From the NCBI GenBank assembly GCA_037576195.1, contig CM075104.1, positions 22,274,211 through 22,338,210 on the forward strand: a stretch of DNA of 64,000 bases, read 5' to 3'. Under the pieces are notes generated by a model. It was not told where the DNA came from. It ran no database searches and saw only the letters and a program-made list of their open reading frames with translations. This document shows, piece after piece, positions 11,759-22,669 of the stretch; positions within the stretch are counted from its first letter, which is position 1; each line of letters begins with the position of its first letter. Origin of the DNA: Phytoseiulus persimilis. Taxonomy: Eukaryota > Arthropoda > Arachnida > Mesostigmata > Phytoseiidae. The translations under genes were made by a program, and so were the position numbers.

Positions 11759-13152
11759 TCATGGAAAATGAAGGTTTGGATGGTATCACCCGACGTAGGA
11801 TTCGTTTCCGATTTCGATGACGTCAAGGACCGCAATTTTAGAGGAGAGAATCGTCCTCCAGGAAACGGGCGACTTCGGATAGCTGTGATATATCGACGGA
11901 AATGACACGACAGGGGAATTATAACGAGCAGCACTCTTGACGTGCAATTTTTGTGTGCGATGAGAGGATGCTGAATCGACCAGCATTTCGCCCGCGCGGT
12001 TGCCTCCTCTAGGAGAGTGAAGGACAGCTTACGGCTCCGTGAACCGGTATCCACAACTTGCGCTGAAGTCGCATGGATCGCGACCAAGGTTAGAGAATTT
12101 GAGGACTACATTGAGAACAGCTAGAGACTGTCTAGAATGAAATCAGATGCTCGACGCTCGCTCCATAGCTTCCAAGCCATGTATCATTTCGGGAAGTCAT
12201 GGAGAATAATTGCGCTCAGTGTCGCTCTCACATGAAGTTTTGTCTCTTCCACAGGTGAGACTTCCATGACCGACGCTGTTGCGTCTATCTCGAGTCGACG
12301 AATGCTATCCACAAACCCGCACCAGAGGCCGCGTTCGAAGTGCAGTAATTTTGAAACTAGTAGAAAATCGCCGAGCGAGACAGCCTTGTTCCCTGTACGA
12401 GTCGATAGCAGGCGCCGCTATAGGGGATCAGAGTATGGGGGAAACTAGAGTGGAGTTTTTGGAATGAAACAGCGAGCTCTGCGGAGATAATTTTGGTGAG
12501 ATATCAATAGCCATCATAGGTCTCGAGTCTACGAGCAGGAGGACGTTTTCAAACCGAGCCCGTGATGAGCTCCATTCATCGACGAAATCTGTGAGGGCAA
12601 GTCGTTTCCGCAGAACATTCTTTCCGTGACTAGTCAGCGAGAAATCATCACCGCCGAGCCACTCATGGTTGGGCGTCTCCAGGGCTTTCCCTCAACGAAG
12701 CGTGCCATTCATCGCACTGAGGTGAGCCAGGTGACGTCATCGGAGTGTTTTACGGCGTCCCGCGCAGAATCTGACTTCGGCTTTCCCGAGGGACGTGAAT
12801 CGTTTGATGTAAGCGTATGACAACGCTTCGACCCGATACGTTCCGATGGGTTTGGGAAATCAGACATCGCTCCTGAGCGTGGATTCGAGTATGGCGTCAT
12901 TGACAATGCGGCACAGCACTTCGTACGTTCGAAGGCGCCGCTATCCGGCAGTTCGCCAACAACAGACCGGGTCAATGTCGCTGGCCCGACTTCCTCCCTT
13001 GCTTGTTTCCGACGTGCCCTTTCTTTTTCATTTTTCCAGAAAGCTACGTCTGACGAACTGCCTGTTCTGTTCGACCTGCGTCCTTTCCGTTTCTGATTCT
13101 TTGCCGACCACGCTTCGTGGGCTCGACACGGATTCCACTCCTCGGAATCACC

Positions 13153-14617
13153 ATGATCCCCCTGCTGATCCTGTGCCTCTCCGTTTCGGATGTTCTCACT
13201 GGTCCTCCAGGGCTTCGACCTCAGCCAGATGGCGAACCGAAGCCTGACACCAGTGCGCAGCCCCTCCTGTACAGTGAGCGTTTGCCGTTCGAGCTTCCTC
13301 CGATACCGGAAAGTGCGAGGGACGTTCACGAAGTGCGCATTGTGGAGTTCATCCAGAAACCCATGGACAAGCTCGAAAACAACGGAACCGAGGGCGTCGA
13401 TTCGAGAGCGGGAGCAACAGGTAATTTTAGGAACGACGACTCGAAATGAAAGGTCTCCGACACGAATCGAGACCGGCTCGAGATAATCGGCCGAATCCAC
13501 TTCTCGACCTTGAACAAGCGACGCCAAACGATCTCCTGAACTCTTCTTCCTACCTCAGGACCTGTCTTGACCTCGACCGATGTACGGCCTCAGGACTCGA
13601 ACCTCGGGATCCGCGGCTACCACGAGCTCCTGGATCGACTCTGGGTCGCATCGAACATCTCAAGATCCTGCATACTGTACAACAATTTCGACGCCGTTCG
13701 GAGCTGTGACTGTAGAGCCTGCATGCGAGCTGAGCCGAACTTCCGGGAGAAGCTGTGCAAGTTTGGAGACGCAGTTCGAAACTCGACAGAAATCGCCGAA
13801 TACGTGGAAAGAGTCATGGGGCCCAACGTGCCGGCCCCCAAAGAAGTCAGTTCCGAGTGACCCCATAGTAAAATATCGAACGGGCGAAGGAGGGCTCCGT
13901 TCTGATCAAGTCTCCAGGATTCATCGAATCGTTCCGTTACCCTGTTCTAGGTGTTCATGCAAGAGGACTACTACAGAGCGCTGTGCGACCGGGAGAGGTG
14001 CCCGAACGTGAAAAACCAATGTTGCAATCCGGCTTTCAACCCTGGCCTATCAAAGCATATCGGGCAGCAGCCGCAGGACTTCTATCAGGTGATTCTCTGA
14101 GCATGTGCTGATCATAGGCCATTTTATCCGAAGATCATTGATCAAGGCATGAAGAAGGTTCGAGCTAGTATTCATTTTGGGGAGCTTTTGACACGGGAAC
14201 AGGATGTTCCTCAGGAGGTTAACGAACTCAAAGATAACCTTGAGCGTAGAGCACGTCGGTTAGCGGTTCCATTACGATGTGCCATTTAGCATCGGCGCAC
14301 TTCTCCGTTCTTCATAAATGACTCATAATCTGGAATCGCGAACTCAGCTGTGCCGCCACAGCGTCTCTCACTTGACGGACGGTTCCGCGGTACCTACTCG
14401 TTCGAGAGGAAAATTTCGCGATGATGACTCGAGCTCCCACTGTCGTTACACCTCCTTATCGGGATGGTCGTTGCAGGTCGACTCTGACGGATGTCCCGCC
14501 TGCCACCCCGTTGTGCCCATAGGGATCCCGATGCCCTCCCTGGACCGGAGCTGCATTCTCGAGGAAGCTTTCGCACTCGCTCCGCTGCCACCGCTGGCAC
14601 TGCCTGAACTGCGATAG
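13153..14617 (+). CDS. Secreted cysteine-containing protein, copy A of a tandem pair (four exons)
   Basis: Exons 13153-13420, 13559-13845, 13951-14088 and 14477-14617 join with matching phases (1, 0, 0) into 277 residues. The ATG at 13153 opens a signal peptide (MIPLLILCLSVSDVLTG). Residues 18-90 are Pro/Glu-rich; the motif LPFELPPIPESARDVHEVRI is shared with the downstream gene. From about residue 120 a Cys-bearing region follows (SCILYNNF, SCDCRACM, KLCKFGD), then CDRERCPNV, NQCCNP and a Cys-Pro-Leu-rich tail. Even spacing of cysteines suggests a disulphide-bonded extracellular fold. AATAAA at 14680-14685, 63 bases past the stop, supports the last exon. An extra small exon inside the 388-base third intron is possible. 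No family recognised; the paralogue lies 600 bases downstream. Confidence 0.72.
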
Positions 14618-14679
14618 CAGCACGGGATAACGTCAAGGAGCACTACAGTCGTCATCAGAGCATTTCACAGAAAGATGCT

Positions 14680-14685
14680 AATAAA
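14680..14685 (+). terminator. Poly(A) signal of secreted gene A
   Basis: AATAAA in gctaataaatatgc, 63 bases beyond the TAG at 14615-14617. It fixes the 3' end of the gene and marks a spacer of only about 500 bases before the tandem paralogue. Confidence 0.55.
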
Positions 14686-15206
14686 TATGCTTTGAATTTC
14701 GTGTAACCGCGAGGAATTTCTTCCGGCATCGAAAGACCGAGCTCCTGAGCGCATGGCTTGGGGAACGAAATTGCGGGAAATCCCGGTGAAACTCGCGGTG
14801 TTTGGCTCCCGTCCAAAATGGAGAAGTTCACGCTTCCATCCCCGCGTAGTAGAGAATGACGATAGAAGGTGTGCGCCGGAAGAGAACCGCCGAAAATGGG
14901 ACGCCTAATCAACGCCATGATCGTCCAATCCGCGCCGAATCGAGCGCCCTGAGCTCGTTGTTTGTGTACAGACGTAGTCTCGAGATAATTACGCACAAAC
15001 ATCCGAGAGGGTCTCGTCATCTGGCGAGGACGCTCCGATATCTCACACCTGACCCTTTCTCTTTCCTTGACGGCTTTCAACGTACTCGCTAGGCGCGAAT
15101 CCAATGGATGCTTCGAGTTTCAGACTCCAGCATTTTTCCGTGTGCCCGTGCGCGCCAAAGCTTGGTCTGGGTAAACTTGAACTGGGGCCCTCTGAGAAGC
15201 AGCACC

Positions 15207-15738
15207 ATGCAGGCTAGAATTCCAGCTCTCGTCATCTCAGTCTTCCTCTGTGGACCACTTTTCGGTAGAGTCGTGGCTCCGGATGCGCGACCTCTGGTCC
15301 AGCTACTCAGAATCATCCCACTCGTGAATGGTTCCATGACAGAAGATCAGGTTCCCGCGGAACAGATTCCGATCAACTTGCCACCGTTACAAGAGACCGC
15401 ACAAAACATTCCGGAAATCAATTACATCGACTTCCTGAAGCTCACAAACGCGAAGATGGCAAGCGACACATCAGGAGGTGAGTCGGGCCCGTTCGAATGA
15501 TATCCTCCAGTCCTATAACTACAGAAATGCTGAGCTTTGGGAAAACCTTATGTTTCAGAGCCGAAAACAAAGGACGCTCGATGACTCCGTGGCTCAGACA
15601 TCTTGCCTCGATTTCTTGACTCAATCTCTATCAGGTGGAAATCGGCGACCACACTAAAACCAATCCCCAGTTTTTCATCCGCACAGAATATCTGACCGGC
15701 AATGAACGCGACTTTGTTTCATATAGACCTCCCCTTGG
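15207..15738 (+). CDS. Secreted protein, copy B of the tandem pair (5' exons; 3' end unresolved)
   Basis: Exon 1 (15207-15477) starts MQARIPALVISVFLCGPLFG, a signal peptide, and ends at gtgagt in phase 1, the same phase as exon 1 of copy A. Its last third (IPINLPPLQETAQNIPEINY, then IDFLKL) aligns with LPFELPPIPESARDVHEVRI (then VEFIQK) of copy A, so the two genes are paralogues. A second exon at 15687-15738, after a strong acceptor (tttttcatccgcacag), continues in phase as EYLTGNERDFVSYRPPLG and meets another donor (gtgagc). I could not place the remaining exons. A poly(A) signal at 16207-16212 suggests the transcript ends near 16.23 kb. The Cys-rich part of copy A is not evident here, so copy B is divergent or degenerating. 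Confidence 0.5.
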
Positions 15739-16206
15739 GTGAGCGAGCTGCGTTTAACCTTCGATGATCGCGACGTGAGAGTTGTGCTAAGAGTTGCAGA
15801 GAGGTCAACACACTGATCATTGGATCATCTGCTGGATGACCGTGAAAACGTGCTACATGGGTGAATGACCAGAGAAGCCAATGGTCAATTTGTTTCAATC
15901 ATCGCGATTCCCGAGGGTGCGCTTGAATGGGGTTTCGTCACATCTCGTAGCTATCAGAGAGTGTGCTACATGTGATGCGGCTCGGGACCCTGAAAGGGAG
16001 AAAGGGAGAACGATATAAATTCCTGTTCCGACTCGGGAGAGCTTTCGAGACCGGAGTATCAAATAAGTTGGAATCCGACGTTACAGATGGATGTGAATAT
16101 GGAACCAGTTAAGCTCAGCGGTCCAAGTGCAGGAAAACTCTTCTGATCTGAGTGGCAGTTGCTTATGAACGCCAATCACTACATCGACGCTCACCCCCGA
16201 CCGCTG

Positions 16207-16212
16207 AATAAA
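16207..16212 (+). terminator. Candidate poly(A) signal of secreted gene B
   Basis: AATAAA in cgctgaataaattgg, about 470 bases downstream of the last placed exon of copy B, with TTGGTTGTG just after it. Assignment to gene B is by position only. Confidence 0.3.
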
Positions 16213-18618
16213 TTGGTTGTGAAATCAGCTCACGTTTCTTGTTGGCCCGGCTACGACGGAGACACCCCTCAACTTCGTATCGAGCGAGCCCCCATGGCAC
16301 CTGTTTCGTCAGTTAGGTAGAATCGGCTGTTTACTACAGCATCGTCGGAATTCTTCTTTTCCGAGAACCTCGTTGGGGAACGGGTTTCCCTGATAACTAC
16401 ACCGTTGGAGCGGGATGAGCTTCCCATGCTGACGACAACCATGTTTTCAGTAACAAGTTCGCCGGTAGATGTTCATAGTTGATCCCCGGTCAAGAGGAGA
16501 GTGTGCGGCGCTCTGACCGAGTTCTTACTTTCTTGATGACGGAACTTCAAACCGTTCTGCGGTGCTGCGAGTTTGACTTCTCAAGAAGCGGTTCCGCCCT
16601 TTCTTGGATCATCGGCGGTCGGCTCGATTGGACGTGACTACGTGACCGTCTTTCACGAATGCCCCGCTTGAAAGCTCAAAGACTGTTGATCGATTGTGGA
16701 CTGCTCCTTCCAGAGGACGTGGATGTGTTCTACGGAGTGTACGAAAGCTTTCAAACGAGGTATGAATGCTGAGTCTTGAGTGGATGTCGCGAAGTCTTCA
16801 CGGAATCCCTGAATTTCTCCCCGGGAAGAGAAGTCCGGGTTGGTTATCCTCTTCCCGGCGATTGGATTTCGATCGGGAGAGAGTGTCGTTTCCCGGTGCA
16901 GATTCCGCTCACAAAAATGGATTTGAATCGTGAAGAAGGATTTTATTCTCCGGGTAACCCGGAGTTCTCAAACCACCTCTGATGCGCTCCCCACAACTTG
17001 AGGAGAGCGGACTCGACTCAGGGTGAGCGGAGACTCCCCAGACATAAATTGCGACTCGCGTCGGATTGTTGTGGTCAACTTTGGAAACGTTCTCCCGGTA
17101 TCACGAATTACAAGATCGGGCCGGCCGAGTGAACATCTGCACATTTTCATCGTAAGCGTTCTCCCGAGCAATGGATGCCCTGAATCGCGGTGAAGACAAC
17201 AAACGAATCCTTCGAACGAAACATCGAATCCTTTCTCGCGAAAGACACCAGGGGACCGACGAGGTTGTGATTCGGGCTCGCAGATAACGAGCTCTTTCTT
17301 TCTATTCTTCTCGAGGAACCGCGTTGGATAAGGAGCTTGTCAGATAACAAAGTCGACGATCTCATCTGATGCGTTTTTTTTAAAAGAAAAGTCGGAGGAA
17401 AAGAGGGTCCGTTATCCGCGGGATTTCAGTGTAATAAAAACTCGTTCTCCGCAAATGTCAACTCGAGGCAACGCATTCGAGCACGCACCAGCTTTACTTG
17501 GAACGTTATTTCCAGAGATGTCCTCTATTCTTGATGATTGGGAGCTTTTTGGAGAATTCCGCGCGACATTTCACAAGGCACGTCCGAGGATTTTCACCGA
17601 GAAGCTCCTTGATTCCATATATGGAGTAAACTGGATGAAATTTCATTTATCTACTCGAGAACTCGACCGACATTCGACCAGTTCGAAAACATCCGAGATC
17701 TTGAGATATAGGACATGAATCTCAGTATCGGCTGCGTATTCAAATATCTATTCCATCAAATCCTACTGTGCTCGTGTCGGGAAAACAACTTCGAAAGGAG
17801 GTAGAGGAAACAACCAAAGGTGAGCGCAACAAGAACACTCGGCTCTGAAGACCTTCCGGAAGTAGGTCCTCTGCTTATCTACATTCAGAAACGTCGCGCC
17901 TTCATGGCACGTTCGTCTGATCGAATTCCTCGATCCCACGGCGTCCGAGTCGAAGTGACATCGCGTCGTTGGGTCGGTGACGATGCCTCTTGAATCCCGG
18001 ATTCAGCGGATGAGCTATATTCTCAGACGTCATCGTTAGAATATTAATAAGTTAACCAGCTTTATAGCGAACTCCGCTCGGTGGCAAAAAGCCACTACCA
18101 TTACGTACGGGTCGGGAGTCTTATCTGATCACGGATGCTGAGCAAATCCGGAACGAGGACGATATTAAAGTCTCGCTGGCGCCAAAGGCTCCTGGTTTCT
18201 TCCGATTTCGGGAACAGAGATCGAGCGTGCGGTGTCAGGGCGAAGATCACGATGGGTACGAGAGGCAAGTCTTCCCGAGGTAGTGGCTGACGGGAAAGGA
18301 GCACAAAAAACTCATTGCGCTGAAGAATGGTCTGAAATCCCCAATCTGAATCGAATCATATAAGCTTAAGTTCCAACCTTCCCGCTCACAAGGTCATTCG
18401 CCATGGTTTCAATTGAGATTGTCCGGCAGCTCCATTGAGAATCGCCGAGTTTCGCCTCGATCCCGTTATTCGGGCTCCGCGAATGGGATTTTTGTCAAGT
18501 TTGATCATAAATTAGCCCCACCTTGTATCTGTCTACCGGTATCTATGAACCGCGACTTGGTTCGTCCTCGCGCAGGGAGATATTCCATCCAGAGCGACGA
18601 CAGCATGGAGCTACGCGA
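16213..18618. other. Intergenic stretch, no supported gene
   Basis: One minor candidate is a 87-codon plus-strand frame at 17455-17718 (MSTRGNAFEHAPALLGTLFP...), which has no domain and no splice or UTR support. Between about 16090 and 16475 one plus-strand reading frame is open except for three stops, which could be a decayed gene or chance. Nothing else is visible. The 3' UTR of the minus-strand ion channel gene ending at 18619 presumably occupies the right end. Confidence 0.45.
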
Positions 18619-21600
18619 TCAGAAGAAATGAGAGCGGCATTTTTTCCATTTACGGCCGAACTCATCAGGTTCGTAAAAACAGAATACTTCTGCCGTACTG
18701 TCCAGCCAAAAAATCACGGAAAACATAGCGAATAAAAGCAATATGGCACTGCAACAATACTTGTCGAACTTCTCCGCTCGCGGTTCAACGAGGAATGCGG
18801 CCTCGAGCGATTTCGCGGGGGCAAGAGAAATTTTACACGTTTCAGTTTCTCGATGTCTTACAATTTTCGAATGAGCTACCTGCGTTGCTTGAGGTTCCAC
18901 TTTTGATTGGAAAAACAGTAGTCTCCGACGAAGTTCGCTCTGAGATGGCCGAACCTCTACCGAGTTACGTTTTGAATGCGGTAGTGACGGGAGTTTACAC
19001 TGCGAGAGAGGTTTGCAAGCGTTTCCCCCGTTGGAGTCTTTGGTTTTCCCGTCGCGCTGCTCAGGGCCGCACAGCAGCAGTGCTGACTTGAAAAACAGCT
19101 AATTTAGTGACGAATTCCCCTATACCATCGAAATTCGACAGGGTTGATATCGTATAAGAGTATTCACATTTCCCTGCTTGTGTATGTTATCCAGCACTAT
19201 GCACTCGATGACTATCAGGAGGATGATAGTGAGACTTGCGAACATATACGCGTCGTTATTCTGAGGAGCGAAATTCGATTTAGATCTCTGTCCGATCGAG
19301 AGACGGCTCGACAAAGTGTAGCCCAATTTTGAGCTTTCTTGACTACGAACCGTCACATAGGAGCAGGGAGGCAGCGTCCTGCGTACGAGAGCAAGCTGGG
19401 TGTACTGGGTCAGCAGAGTAACGACGCTCAAGGAAATCCGCTCGGCGGTTGCGCTTGCGTCCATCAGAAACACGGAGAAGCCGACAAGAACCAACATTGT
19501 AGACGGTACTATTGACGTCAGTATCTGGTGCATCGGTCGGCGGTCTATGCGGAAATCCATGAGGAAGGTCTTGAAGGGCTCTCCTGGGAATTTTCGTATT
19601 GTTTAGAGAATCTGCTCTCCCGCTCATCCCGCTCAACCGCGGTCGCTCGCGAAAAGTGCCGGAACACTATCTCTCGGCTCACCCAACTCTTCGCCGTAGT
19701 CTATTTTCGTCTCGTTCAAATAGATCTCGAATTCATAGCCGATCATCTGTCGGCGGAGCCTCGGTGATAATGTCAGGTTGGAAACAGCAGGTTTGAACTG
19801 CAACAATGTAGCGGGGAGCAAAACTGGAACGAGACATCCATGTATGACGGACGAAACATAATATATCTGGTGCGGCCTGTGGATCTGTGCAGCCCCCGTG
19901 CAGTGGACGGCTTCCATTCACTTGGACTTCCATTCTCCGAATTTCTCCATCATTGCCCGAAATCGTGGCTTGGGCATGCTTCTAAACCGTCTGACGCAAT
20001 CTTTTGGCCGCGGCGCCATTATGGGTTTATATTGGCGATTGCAGAATCGTGACATGGAGTTCCAATCCGTTCCGAGAAGGTATATTGGTGCCCGAGTGAC
20101 GATTCGGCGGACCTCGGATATGATGAGCGATTCTCCGGAATCGTTTGGTACCCGTTATGTTTGGGTAGTCCAAGTACCAATCGTACCAGTCGTGAAGCTC
20201 AGCCTCCCACCTCAACCCTAACCCACAATGCCACGTTCAGGGTGCTGCAGGGCTGCGATTCCACTGCTGCGGCGCAATTGATCTCAGGAAGTGTTTAGTG
20301 GTGAGAAAAACCGAGCCTCCGAAACATCACCCGCGGCTCACATAAGACAACGCCAAGAATGGGCTTTGAGAGATGCCTTAGAGTCTGGAACACGGGTCGT
20401 CAAACTTTTCGTCGCGACACACCAGGGTGCCGAGGGGGCAAAGCGGTTGCCGAAAGGTGACGAGGGGTGTGTAATCAGGCCATACGAGGTCTTCCTTCGT
20501 TCTGACCACACTTCGGTGATGATTCCGCCACACCATTCGGGATTCCATGCGGGTGATTTCGGGGTCTATCCGACCATACTTTCCAGCAGCCATGGAGGTG
20601 ATTTCGAGTTCGATCTGACCATCAGGATTTCTGAAGATCAGATCGACCCGGGAATGCCCTCAACAGTCTCCAGAAATACGCTCAGATCGAGACGGAATCA
20701 TCTTCGAAGTACGGTCAGAGCCAGAAAGGGCATCCTCGGCAGCGTTTGGCACCGTTCGGCGAGCTCACGGTTGCGGCACCCCCAGACATCCTGGGGTGCT
20801 AATGTCGGAAAAGTTTGACGACCTCTTGTCCAGAAAACTGTTCCCAAACTCACAGCTCCTCACTTGCAGCTGACATCGGTGAGAGTCGAAAGGATATCGC
20901 TTCAGGTCAAGCTGACACGAAATGCGGAGAGACAGCCTGTGAAATGGAAATTTAAAAAAACTCATTCTTCGGAGAATGCGACGTCGGATAGTGGACCTTG
21001 GACAGAATATCTCCTCGGATAAAATGGCGATCTCTCGAACGAGCGTAGGCACCGCAGTACCTCTCTTGGAGGGAGATTTCAGTCAAGTTCTTATGACCCA
21101 TGAAGACTTTTGACGACTCCGAATTAGACGGAGTGCTCACTTTCTTCGCTTGTACAAAGTATAAATCTGGCCTCCACAAGTCTTTCCCGTTGACCTATAT
21201 AATTCATGTATGTTCCGTTTATCTCCCGGACCTTCAATGGCGTTCTCAGCAGAACTCATATTCCAAGCAGGCTTCACCAGGTTCGTCGACAGATATACAG
21301 GTTCCAGTGAGGGGTCGACGCCGTTACTCTCGACCGTTTCTCGTAAACTTTTCCGAATCACTGTGGGCAATTTCCAAGTAGCCACCGACATTGCTTCAAA
21401 GCGGAATTCCTGAAACGTGGAATCGCTCTGAGGTAACCCTTGTGGGTCAATGCCGAAGAGGAACATTCGATGAAGAAACGATATTCTCAAGTCCGAGGGT
21501 GTCCGAACGCGTTGATCGTGGTCTGACGGGCTAACTCGTGCTACTCCTGCTGCTGTTCTAATACCATGGCGACGATGTCCAACGTGTGAATAGCTAGTGG

Positions 21601-22064
21601 GTATAACATGATCTCCACAGTGAAAGGCTCGTTGAACTCTGCAAGTTTTCGAATGGACGTGTTAGGCCCCTTCGCCATCGGTAACTATCTGAATTGCTCC
21701 ATTCTCCTCTCATTGAAGTGGGGTTTCCTTGCCACCTCGGAACAGGAAACTGACCCGACACATATTCATAGACAGTGGAGAGTGTCTGCCTGAAAATCAA
21801 AAGAATACATGAGCAGCGGCACAGCATTCTTGGGATCGGCTCCTATCATAGAATGGGATTGATTCAGTATTAGGCATAATTTGTGCGTTAGTGGCCGTTG
21901 GCCATTCCCGGAAAAGCCATCGCGGCTGTTCAAATGCGAATAATACTCCCTATTCATTTCGTACACTAAGCGCAGTGTAGAAAAACTCACCTTGAGGCAG
22001 AGGGGACAAACGAAAGGGAGCACGAGAGGAGGACAAATATTGAGTTCCCAGGATGCCAATCCAT
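18619..22064 (-). CDS. Cys-loop ligand-gated ion channel subunit (multi-exon)
   Basis: A pentameric neurotransmitter-type receptor subunit of the plasma membrane. Minus-strand exons: signal peptide (22064-21991; MDWHPGNSIFVLLSCSLSFV); first beta strands (to 21565; NEPFTVEIMLYPLAIHTLDI); about 21440-21255 (EFRFEAMSVATWKLP); 21194-20141 is broken here as 21194-21141 (KDLWRPDLYFVQ, the WxPDxxF motif); 20936-20864 with the Cys-loop (SCQLDLKRYPFDSHRCQLQ, 13 residues between cysteines); an exon ending 19683; 19583-19351 with M1-M2 (TSIVPSTMLVLVGFSVFLMD, then TAERISLSVVTLL); from 19260 with M3 (YMFASLTIILLIVIECIVL); the last ending 18619 with M4 (AILLLFAMFSVIFWL). Loop C and the M3-M4 linker exons between 20860 and 19700 and around 19000 are unresolved. 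It is closest in shape to the chloride-channel branch (GluCl/GlyR/GABA-like) but divergent, with Glu before M2. Bbs7 lies 606 bases upstream on the same strand. Confidence 0.9.
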
Positions 22065-22612
22065 GGGCATCGTAGCCACGATACGCATCTCGAGTGGTAG
22101 CACTTGACGACAGATTCAGATCGGAACTCGAACGTTCGCCCGGGCGACGGGTGAAAGAGACCTCCGACGGCGAAAACGGATCGCGTCCTGTGGGAATTCA
22201 TCAACGTATCCTGAGTATCGACCGTTGGACATTCATACATCTCTCCTGTCGATCGTTCCCCCTCCTCGCTCGAGTGGCCAGCCCTCGATAGTTTCTCGAT
22301 TGCAATGTTGAATGATGCACGCGACCCGTTGCCTATAGAGCGGAGAAAACTGGAATTGATTCGCGCAGTGCAGACACCACAGTTCTCGAAAGAGCACGGC
22401 CTCACGGTACCCCGGCGAGCAAAACGCCGCTGGTTGAAACGGCGATATCTGAACCGGCGAGAACAGCTGATCCAACAATTACGGGCAACGCGTGAATAAC
22501 TCATGCTCCATCAGAACGAAGCGGTCCATTTTATTCGAAGCTGCAACGGTTACGGTCACAGATCATAGAAAAAAAATGTCCAACCAAAGACAAGAATCGC
22601 AGATGGGAAGTC

Positions 22613-22618
22613 TTTATT
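22613..22618 (-). terminator. Poly(A) signal of Bbs7 (AATAAA on minus strand)
   Basis: The plus strand reads TTTATT, i.e. AATAAA on the minus strand, 52 bases past the Bbs7 stop at 22670-22672. A second copy lies at 22530-22535. Either gives a short 3' UTR and leaves about 450 bases before the channel gene's start codon. Confidence 0.5.
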
Positions 22619-22669
22619 ATACTGTGCATGATTCGCCGCCAAGTTCCCGAAGTTTGTTCCAATCTACGG

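Larger units (their letters stand above)
7063..13152. other. Mostly non-coding stretch with repeats and weak coding candidates
   Basis: Apart from the palindrome, the tandem duplication and the minus-strand candidate listed separately, I see nothing supportable. Open frames at 7474-7886, 8134-8481, 9423-9710 and 10932-11471 have no domains, no signal peptides and no consistent exon chain. The stretch 12709-13527 contains a 272-codon minus-strand frame, but its right-hand part only mirrors the real plus-strand gene starting at 13153. Confidence 0.45.

Noticed and set aside
12709-13527. 272-codon minus-strand open frame
   Set aside because: Its right-hand half is the antisense of exon 1 of the plus-strand secreted gene A, which has a signal peptide, splice sites in phase, a paralogue and a poly(A) signal.
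20291-20818. 175-codon plus-strand open frame
   Set aside because: It lies antisense within the ion channel gene between its Cys-loop exon and later exons and has no protein-like features.
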